Of a DNA stretch of 12,126 nucleotides, positions 6,550 through 12,126 are shown one piece after another (within the stretch, counting starts at the first letter, position 1; each line of letters begins with the position of its first letter). The notes beneath the pieces were generated by a model. The model made no database searches. It was not told the DNA's origin and saw only the letters and a program-made list of their open reading frames with translations. Location of the stretch: assembly GCA_031376425.1 (NCBI GenBank), contig JANMDR010000100.1, forward strand, positions 1 through 12,126, written 5' to 3'. A program made the position numbers and the translations under genes. Origin of the DNA: JANMDR01 sp031376425. Lineage in GTDB: Bacteria > Pseudomonadota > Gammaproteobacteria > Burkholderiales > Usitatibacteraceae.

Positions 6550-6990
6550 CTATGCCTTTACCGCTGACACCAAAAATACCCCATCTTGCTGCCCAGAAAT
6601 CATTAACACATCATTAACATTAACCGCACCGCTTTGGCCTGCGTCAAGCTTTGCATCCCATTGGCTACCGCGATAATTAACACGCACTAAGCCCTGCGCC
6701 TGATTTACCCATTGCAAAACAGTAACGGGCTGCCCAATATCGAGCTGGTTGGTGTTGGGCATGCCGGTTTTGGCCTTTTCGGCCGTCAATTTTTGGTGCG
6801 CATACCATACCCCAATTAAGCCAGAGATGCCTGCAATTAGGGCTTGTAACCAAATTGATCCGCCTGCGAAGGCCACAATCGCACCAATCAATGCGGCGAT
6901 TCCAATCACCAACAGGTAAAATGTACCGGTAAGCATTTCAATCGTAATTAGCAGCAAGCCTGCAACGGCCCAAATTAAATACGCTGACAT
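6550..6990 (-). CDS. NfeD-family membrane protein, short form
   Basis: At 146 residues, it has hydrophobic segments from about 5 to 62, broken by small Gly-rich turns. A soluble C-terminal domain (about 83-146) of OB-fold type has VNYRGSQWDAKL and ends in VFLVSAVKA. This is the short NfeD form (no N-terminal ClpP-like protease domain) that pairs with SPFH proteins; the NfeD OB domain is thought to contact the SPFH partner. It is the first gene of the leftward operon, with qmcA next. The start ATG is well supported: AGGA lies 7 bases upstream within AAAGGAAA, and a candidate extended -10 promoter lies about 50 bases upstream. Confidence 0.9.
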   Translation of the reverse strand: MSAYLIWAVAGLLLITIEMLTGTFYLLVIGIAALIGAIVAFAGGSIWLQALIAGISGLIGVWYAHQKLTAEKAKTGMPNTNQLDIGQPVTVLQWVNQAQGLVRVNYRGSQWDAKLDAGQSGAVNVNDVLMISGQQDGVFLVSAVKA

Positions 6991-7039
6991 GGTTGTTTCC
7001 TTTCGGTTAGAAACGCGTTATGCAACTTTAGCTAATTAG

Positions 7040-7048
7040 ATTATCGCA
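7040..7048 (-). promoter_or_regulatory. Candidate extended -10 promoter for nfeD-qmcA-yhhQ
   Basis: The minus strand reads TGCGATAAT, a TGn extension plus a five-of-six -10 hexamer. TTGGAA lies upstream but only 14 bases away, so no good -35 element is visible; extended -10 promoters can work without one. Predicted transcription starts near 7033, giving a leader of about 42 bases with a good AGGA ribosome site. The element lies between the divergent starts of nfeD and the hydrolase gene, 74 bases apart. I could not pick a convincing promoter for the rightward gene. Confidence 0.5.
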
Positions 7049-7064
7049 GATATGGTGTGTTCCA

Positions 7065-8975
7065 ATGCAAAATTCAATTGATTCAAGCGTAAAAATTTCG
7101 AGGATCACAACGCGCTTCCGCGCGCTAGCAACCTGCCTATACCTTATTGGTATTGCTAGTGGCGCGAATGCGCAGCCAGCACTCGCGCTTGGTAATCACA
7201 GCGTCACCACGCCGCTGGTAAATCGCGCCCTGCTGCCTGTAGGGTGCACCAATATTGCCCTTGATATCGAAAAAATTACCCAATCTGGCCTACCACCGGC
7301 CGATTACTACGAGGGCATCCCGCAAAACGGGCAATTGCGCTATATTAATCAGGTACTGAAAGAGCCCACCTCAACCATCCAAATCGCGCCTAAAGCGCCT
7401 GATGAAGGCTTGTATCCGCAGTATAAAAACGACAATGTGCCATTTGTAATCATCGTGTGCTATCCAACGCTTAGCACTAACACACGCCCAAATTATGTAT
7501 TGCCCGACGGCCAAATTGTGCCGCGAATGCAGCGCCTGGGCGATAAACCCATTTTTGACACCATCACACCCACTGCACCCCTTCCAGCTGGAAATCCGCC
7601 ACCAATAAGCGTACCTCTGTCCACCGCCACGCTGCCGTTCAGTACGGAGGCTGGACCAAATCCAAACAGTCTGCCCCTCATTTTATTTTCACATGGCTTG
7701 GGTTCCAGCCCAATCGAATCAAAGTCAGTTGATTTTTTGGTTCGCATGGCAGGCTATGGCTATATCGTGGCCGCACCTTTTCATGCCGATGCCCGCTTCT
7801 CAAAAATTCGCATCGCCGATGTTGGCGATTTAGTCGCCGTCATCCGCGATTTTGATCGCTTTGTGGAGCTTCAAGCGATGCGGCCTTTTGCCATCAAAAG
7901 CACAATCGATGCGCTGCTCGCACACCCCGATTTTATTAACACCATTGACCCAAAACGCATCGGTGGCCTAGGTGGCAGCATGGGCGGGGCAACTTTAACT
8001 TGGCTCGCAGGTGCGCACGTGACAGACAATATCACCCGACTAAGCACCAAGCCAACGGTTCAAGATCCCCGTGTTAAGGCCGTTGTGGGCTATGTACCTT
8101 ATGCAGGGCAACGTTTTTTACCGGCCTTTGGCAATGATAATAATACGGCTAAAAACGTCAACATTCCCTACCTTGCCATTGCTGGCACTGCCGATACCAC
8201 AGCCCCCATTTACTTGATGGAACAGGCGATGAATAATTTCCAAAACTCTCGTTATATGGTGGCACTCACTGATGTTACTCATGGCTATTCCACAACCTAT
8301 GCAGACGATGTATTTGGCTGGCTGATTCCGTTTTTTGACGGCTATGTGAAAGGTGATCGCGCGGCGTTGCAAAAATTTATCACCATGAAAAATATTACAG
8401 GCGGGCTTGACGATAATGTACGCATTGATTACACCGCACCGACGGCATTTAACGCCCGTACGCAATTGGGTGTGGAGTTTTATCAGAACAATTTGAATCG
8501 CTATTTAATTACCGCCGATGCGGGTGAAATTACCGCGCTAGAAGCTTCAAGCTCAGGATGGGTGCGTACCAACAATAATATGCGCGTTGCCCAAGCACCT
8601 CTACAAGCCCCTGAAATAACACCGCTCACTACCTATACTGGAGTGGAGCAGGTGTGCCGTTTTTTTAACCCCACATCAAAAACACACTTTTACTCTGTTG
8701 AACCCGCTGAGTGTTTCGCCCTACGCGCAAACCCAACCGTATGGACTTATGAAGGCATAGCGTTCTACGCCAAGCGTATTAATCGCACCACACCTGCCAG
8801 CGGCACCACGCCAGTGCAGCCTTGTAGCGAGGGCAGCATCGCACTGTATCGCGCCAACAATAACCGCCCTGCGGCTGAGCTGGACTACCGCTATTCCACC
8901 AGTAATACCCTGATGGACGAAATGCGGCGTAAAGATTGGGTACTAGACGGCGCGGCAATGTGTTTGCCTATATGA
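7065..8975 (+). CDS. Secreted alpha/beta hydrolase with C-terminal DUF5648-like repeats
   Basis: Residues 1-36 form a signal peptide (long n-region with basic residues, core ALATCLYLIGIASGANA, cleavage expected after ANA36). The hydrolase domain (about 120-430) has the oxyanion stretch LILFSHGLGSS (H210, G211) and the nucleophile elbow GLGGSMGG (S305 in GxSxG). A candidate acid is D377 in AGTAD and the His is H406 in THG, so the triad looks complete. It resembles dienelactone-hydrolase or platelet-activating-factor acetylhydrolase-like esterases; the substrate is unknown. Residues about 469-636 hold three related units of DUF5648 type (EFYQNNLNRYLIT..GWVRT; CRFFNPTSKTHFYS..W-YEG; ALYRANNNRP..DYRYST..DWVLDG), probably a carbohydrate- or surface-binding module. 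Six Cys (61, 132, 531, 550, 587, 633) suit an exported protein. livH begins 23 bases after the stop, suggesting co-transcription. No strong ribosome site precedes the ATG. Confidence 0.82.
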   Translation: MQNSIDSSVKISRITTRFRALATCLYLIGIASGANAQPALALGNHSVTTPLVNRALLPVGCTNIALDIEKITQSGLPPADYYEGIPQNGQLRYINQVLKEPTSTIQIAPKAPDEGLYPQYKNDNVPFVIIVCYPTLSTNTRPNYVLPDGQIVPRMQRLGDKPIFDTITPTAPLPAGNPPPISVPLSTATLPFSTEAGPNPNSLPLILFSHGLGSSPIESKSVDFLVRMAGYGYIVAAPFHADARFSKIRIADVGDLVAVIRDFDRFVELQAMRPFAIKSTIDALLAHPDFINTIDPKRIGGLGGSMGGATLTWLAGAHVTDNITRLSTKPTVQDPRVKAVVGYVPYAGQRFLPAFGNDNNTAKNVNIPYLAIAGTADTTAPIYLMEQAMNNFQNSRYMVALTDVTHGYSTTYADDVFGWLIPFFDGYVKGDRAALQKFITMKNITGGLDDNVRIDYTAPTAFNARTQLGVEFYQNNLNRYLITADAGEITALEASSSGWVRTNNNMRVAQAPLQAPEITPLTTYTGVEQVCRFFNPTSKTHFYSVEPAECFALRANPTVWTYEGIAFYAKRINRTTPASGTTPVQPCSEGSIALYRANNNRPAAELDYRYSTSNTLMDEMRRKDWVLDGAAMCLPI

Positions 8976-8998
8976 GTAACGGGCTGTAAGCGCAACTG

Positions 8999-9862
8999 AT
9001 GGACGCTCCAACTTTTTTAATACAAGTCCTCAACGCCGTGCAATACGGCTTGTTACTGTTTCTGGTTGCGTCGGGGCTTACCTTGGTGTTCGGCATCATG
9101 GGCATCATCAATCTGGCGCATGGCAGCTTTTATATGCTGGGGGCGTACGCGGCGTTTGTGCTGGCTGGATTTACCGGTAATTTGTTTGTCGCTATGGTGC
9201 TTGGTATAGTGCTAACAGTTATATTCGGTGCACTTCTTGAGCGCTTTGTGATTAGTCGATTATATGCACGCGACCATTTAGAACAAGTACTGCTCACCTA
9301 CGGATTAATCCTAATTTTTGAACAGTTGCGCAGTATTTTTGTGGGCAATGATGTACATGGCATTGCCATTCCCGCGTGGTTAAACCACTCCGTGCAATTA
9401 ACTGAAACCTTAAACTATCCGGTGTATCGGTTGTTTATGTCAGCCGTGTGTTTAGCACTGGCGGGCGGCTTGTATTACTTAATTTCCCGCACAAAATTAG
9501 GCATGACTATTCGCGCCGGGGCGGAAAACCGTGACATGGTGGCAGCCCTTGGCATCAATATTAAAACCGTGTTTCGCGCCGTGTTTGCGTTGGGTGTGGG
9601 GCTTGCAGCCTTTGCGGGCATGTTGGCCGCACCCGTTTCCTCAGTCGCACCAAACATGGGCAATCCCGTGCTGATAATTTCGTTTGTGGTGGTAGTGATT
9701 GGCGGCGTGGGCTCGGTATCTGGCGCACTCATTGCCAGCCTGCTTATCGGTGTGGTGGAAAGCTTTGGCAGCATTCTATTACCGAATTTTTCAGGGGCCT
9801 TAGTGTATGCATTGATGGCTGCGGTGTTACTGTGGCGGCCAAATGGACTATTAGGCAAATGA
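8999..9862 (+). CDS. livH: Branched-chain amino acid-type ABC permease LivH
   Basis: This 287-residue inner-membrane permease of the hydrophobic amino acid (HAAT) ABC family has about eight hydrophobic segments. It has family blocks LTLVFGIMGIINLAHGSFYMLGAY (27-50), LLTYGLILIFEQLRSIFVG and the ATPase-coupling loop RAGAENRDMVAALGINIKTVFRAVFALGVGLAAFAGMLAAP. The C-terminal VVIGGVGSVSGALIASLLIGVVE and LLWRPNGLLGK are typical. LivH and LivM form the channel for branched-chain amino acids or related small substrates such as amides or urea; sequence alone does not settle the ligand. It is the first gene of the transporter set. Its start has no good ribosome site, so translation may depend on the upstream hydrolase gene 23 bases before. 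Its TGA overlaps the ATG of livM. Confidence 0.94.
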   Translation: MDAPTFLIQVLNAVQYGLLLFLVASGLTLVFGIMGIINLAHGSFYMLGAYAAFVLAGFTGNLFVAMVLGIVLTVIFGALLERFVISRLYARDHLEQVLLTYGLILIFEQLRSIFVGNDVHGIAIPAWLNHSVQLTETLNYPVYRLFMSAVCLALAGGLYYLISRTKLGMTIRAGAENRDMVAALGINIKTVFRAVFALGVGLAAFAGMLAAPVSSVAPNMGNPVLIISFVVVVIGGVGSVSGALIASLLIGVVESFGSILLPNFSGALVYALMAAVLLWRPNGLLGK

Positions 9863-10812
9863 GTGGGCAAGGCACAATGAAGAAACCTACCGTCGTCTGG
9901 TTTATCGCCACAGTTCTATTGCTCGCCCTCCCACTTATTCCAATGTTTAGCACCGGTTACTATTTGGAATTTGCCACTAAGGTTTTAATTTTTGCGCTGT
10001 TCGCCATGAGCTTAGATTTATTGGTGGGTTGTACTGGCTTGGTTAGTTTAGGCCACGCCGCTTATTTTGGCATAGCGGCCTATACGGTTGCGCTTACCGC
10101 GCCTAAATACGCGGCTGCCAATCTGTTTTTGGTATTTAGTAGCAGTGTATTGGCAGCGGGTTTAAGCGCACTCATCATTGGTTTTTTTGCGGTTCGCACT
10201 AAAGGCATTTACTTCATTATGGTTACCTTAGCCTTCGCACAAATGGTGTATACAGTGTTTCACGATACCAAACTTGGCGGCGGATCAGATGGCATTTACC
10301 TTAACTTTAAGCCAGCCTTGCAAATAGGTGAAACGGTATTGCTGGATCTAGCTAATACCACCCACTTTTATTACCTTGTAGCTGCATGCTGTGCCACGTG
10401 TTTATTGGCTTTACGCGCATTACTGCGTACGCCGTTTGGGCAAACTTTAATCGGCATTAAGACTAACGAAGCACGTATGTTGAGCATGGGCTACAACACT
10501 TTTCGCTACAAGCTTGCAAGCTTTACCTTGGCGGGAGCGTTAGCGGGCGTGGCGGGGTTTTTAAGCGCCTGCCAGTTTGGCTTTGTAAATCCAGAAATGT
10601 TGGGTTGGCATAAATCTGGCGACGTATTGATGATGGTAATTTTGGGCGGCCAAGGCAACTTTGTGGGTGCCGCAATAGGCGCTTTGGTATTTACCATAGG
10701 CCAAGAAACGCTGGCTACTCTTACCCCCCACTGGCCGCTATTCATGGGGCTGATTATTGTGTGCGTCGTGCTATTTTTGCCCGGTGGCTTGCGGAGAATT
10801 TATAAAAAATGA
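9859..10812 (+). CDS. livM: Branched-chain amino acid-type ABC permease LivM
   Basis: This is the second permease of the HAAT transporter. Blocks seen include FALFAMSLDLLVGCTGLVSLGHAAYFGIAAYTVAL, TKGIYFIMVTLAFAQMVYTVFHDT, KLGGGSDG, the coupling loop IKTNEARMLSMGYNTFRYKLASFTLAGALAGVAGFLSA, and the end LFLPGGLRRIYKK. It has about eight to nine hydrophobic segments. The start is chosen at ATG 9859 because it forms an ATGA overlap with the livH stop, as the next two junctions do. ATG 9877 (MKKPTVV), with AAGG four bases upstream, is a good alternative; the frame also extends up to 9832, which looks too long. The product is 317 residues from the chosen start. The substrate of the transporter is not decided by the sequence. 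Confidence 0.9.
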   Translation: MSGQGTMKKPTVVWFIATVLLLALPLIPMFSTGYYLEFATKVLIFALFAMSLDLLVGCTGLVSLGHAAYFGIAAYTVALTAPKYAAANLFLVFSSSVLAAGLSALIIGFFAVRTKGIYFIMVTLAFAQMVYTVFHDTKLGGGSDGIYLNFKPALQIGETVLLDLANTTHFYYLVAACCATCLLALRALLRTPFGQTLIGIKTNEARMLSMGYNTFRYKLASFTLAGALAGVAGFLSACQFGFVNPEMLGWHKSGDVLMMVILGGQGNFVGAAIGALVFTIGQETLATLTPHWPLFMGLIIVCVVLFLPGGLRRIYKK

Positions 10813-11612
10813 ATGCTGCTGCTCCCCCGTCCGCCCCCTCCCCCGCTCTCACCACCAAAGGCTTATCCAAGCATTTTGGCGCACTCAAAGCCAATGATGC
10901 AGTCTCGATATCGTTGTGCAAAGGCACTATTCACGGCCTTCTCGGGCCTAACGGCGCGGGTAAATCAACGCTGATCAATTTGTTAGCAGGCGAAGCCAAA
11001 CCAACCTACGGCCACGTGTTTTTGCACGATGGTGACACAAAAATAGACATCAGCAAACGCAACGCCCACCAACGCGCCCGCGCTGGTATTGGCCGTAGTT
11101 TTCAGCGGTCAAATTTATTTTTGGATGCAACCGTGATGGAAAATGTGCTGTTTGCTGCAAGGGCAAACCACCAAACCTTTAGCACTCTATTTTCGACCAA
11201 AGCTATGAAGGTGCGCTGTGAGGCGCTTGCGCAATCAGCATTGCAAAAGGTTGGCTTAACGTCGTACCTAAACGCGCACACGAACACCCGTGCCGATGCA
11301 CTCAGCCACGGTGCACAACGGCAACTAGAAATTGCGATGGTGTTAGCCACCAACCCAAAAATATTGCTGCTCGATGAACCCTTAGCAGGCATGGGTACAT
11401 CCGAAAGCGCGGACATGGTGGCGCTACTGGCGACATTGCGCGATGACTACGCCATGTTGCTGGTAGAGCACGATATGCAGGCAATTTTCACGCTAGCTGA
11501 CACCATTACCGTCATGGTTGAAGGTGCGGTAATCGCCACCGGCAACCCCGTGGATATTCGCGCCAATAGCGCCGTTCAAGCTGCATACCTTGGTGAAAAT
11601 GCTGCGCCATGA
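10809..11612 (+). CDS. livG: Branched-chain amino acid-type ABC ATPase LivG
   Basis: This is the first of two ATPases of the HAAT transporter, 267 residues. It has Walker A GPNGAGKST (46-54), a Q-loop at Q99 within IGRSFQRSNLFLDATVMENVL, the signature LSHGAQRQLEIA (165-176), Walker B ILLLDEP (185-191) and H-loop VEHDM with H221. The C-terminus (VIATGNPVDIRANSAVQAAYLGE) is typical of LivG. The signature deviates from the common LSYGQQ form (H and A in place of Y and Q), resembling UrtD-like members, so a ligand other than leucine is possible; this is a weak hint. The ATG overlaps the livM stop as ATGA. The N-terminus is Ala/Pro-rich (AAPPSAPSPAL), encoded by C-rich DNA, and is probably flexible. 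Confidence 0.95.
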   Translation: MNAAAPPSAPSPALTTKGLSKHFGALKANDAVSISLCKGTIHGLLGPNGAGKSTLINLLAGEAKPTYGHVFLHDGDTKIDISKRNAHQRARAGIGRSFQRSNLFLDATVMENVLFAARANHQTFSTLFSTKAMKVRCEALAQSALQKVGLTSYLNAHTNTRADALSHGAQRQLEIAMVLATNPKILLLDEPLAGMGTSESADMVALLATLRDDYAMLLVEHDMQAIFTLADTITVMVEGAVIATGNPVDIRANSAVQAAYLGENAAP

Positions 11613-12126
11613 CTTCATTAACCACGCTACTAGAAGTTAAAAACCTAAACGTAAAATACGGTGCCAGCCACGTGCTACACGATGTAAGTTTTAGCGTGGC
11701 GAAAGGTCAAGCCCTAGCCCTGCTTGGCCGCAACGGCATGGGCAAAACCACCTTGATCAAAGCCCTACTAGGTCAACTGTCACGCCACAGTGGCGATATT
11801 ATTTGGCGCGGCAACGACAAGCTATTACAGCACGACGCACCCCATATCGCCGCCCAAGCCGGTGCCGCCTATGTGCCAGAAGGTCGGGGACTATTTGCGA
11901 GCCTGAACGTACTCGAAAACCTTACCATGACTGCCCGCAGGGGCAACTCAACCACCGAGCCTGCATGGGATTTAGACCGTGTACTCACGCTATTCCCAAG
12001 AGTAAAACAGCGCCTCCACCACGCCGGCAATCAGCTATCCGGCGGCGAGCAACAAATGGTCGCCATTGGCCGCGCCCTAATGACCAACCCCGATATCATC
12101 TTCCTAGACGAAGCCACCGAAGGCCT
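11609..12126 (+). CDS. livF: Branched-chain amino acid-type ABC ATPase LivF (3' end outside window)
   Basis: The frame opens at ATG 11609, overlapping the livG TGA (ATGA), and runs open to the end of the window; 172 codons are seen of the usual 230-240. Walker A is GRNGMGKTT (40-48), the AYVPEGRGLFASLNVLENL stretch (87-105) is characteristic of LivF, the signature is LSGGEQQM (143-150), and Walker B is IIFLDEATEG (163-172), where the window ends. LivF pairs with LivG to drive transport. The remaining roughly 60 residues, and any binding-protein gene, would lie downstream. Confidence 0.94.
   Translation, partial: MTSLTTLLEVKNLNVKYGASHVLHDVSFSVAKGQALALLGRNGMGKTTLIKALLGQLSRHSGDIIWRGNDKLLQHDAPHIAAQAGAAYVPEGRGLFASLNVLENLTMTARRGNSTTEPAWDLDRVLTLFPRVKQRLHHAGNQLSGGEQQMVAIGRALMTNPDIIFLDEATEG

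Noticed and set aside
9475..9870. 131-codon open frame antisense to livH
   Set aside because: The Thr/Ala/Pro-rich product is the usual antisense shadow of a membrane-protein gene; livH is certain.
12107..12124. LivF Walker B followed by ATEG instead of PSEG as a loss of function
   Set aside because: The catalytic Asp-Glu is intact, and ATEG is, as I recall, a frequent variant among proteobacterial LivF proteins.

Overview
The window looks like chromosomal DNA of a betaproteobacterium, probably Burkholderiales or a close relative. Three things suggest this: a FimV-type protein next to a long protein ending in a PilZ-like domain, the smpB / ratA-rnfH divergent cluster, and the nfeD-qmcA pair. 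This placement is inference from gene families and order; no rRNA or other taxonomic marker is present. Base composition looks moderate (close to half GC) and even throughout. I see no tRNA, rRNA, insertion sequence, phage gene, CRISPR array or clear rho-independent terminator. Genes are tightly packed, and no gene-free stretch exceeds 90 bases.

Left part (1-3024, plus strand): the C-terminal part of a FimV-like inner-membrane protein whose start lies outside the window, then a 646-residue protein with a helical N-terminal half, a low-complexity linker and a C-terminal domain with a PilZ-type motif. Both belong to the type IV pilus / cyclic-di-GMP sphere.

Middle part (3067-6990): ratA and rnfH run leftward. 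They are divergent from smpB, which is followed directly by a DUF2007 protein carrying a RanBP2-like zinc finger. The leftward operon nfeD > qmcA > yhhQ (membrane quality control plus a queuosine-precursor transporter) converges on it. Both divergent intergenic regions carry the same extended -10 sequence, TGCGATAAT. The start of rnfH lies in a tandem array of 8-bp units whose three ATGs fall in three different frames.

Right part (7065-12126, plus strand): a secreted alpha/beta hydrolase with a C-terminal DUF5648-like repeat region, then, 23 bases later, a branched-chain-amino-acid-type ABC transporter, livH-livM-livG-livF, joined by three successive ATGA stop/start overlaps. livF runs off the window. 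No substrate-binding protein gene is in view. A plausible reading is that the hydrolase releases a small acid, amide or amino acid in the periplasm or outside, and the Liv-type permease takes it up; this is inference from gene order.

I found no clearly new multi-gene system. The best leads are the rnfH start repeat, the smpB-linked zinc-finger protein, the hydrolase-transporter coupling and the FimV/PilZ-like pair.
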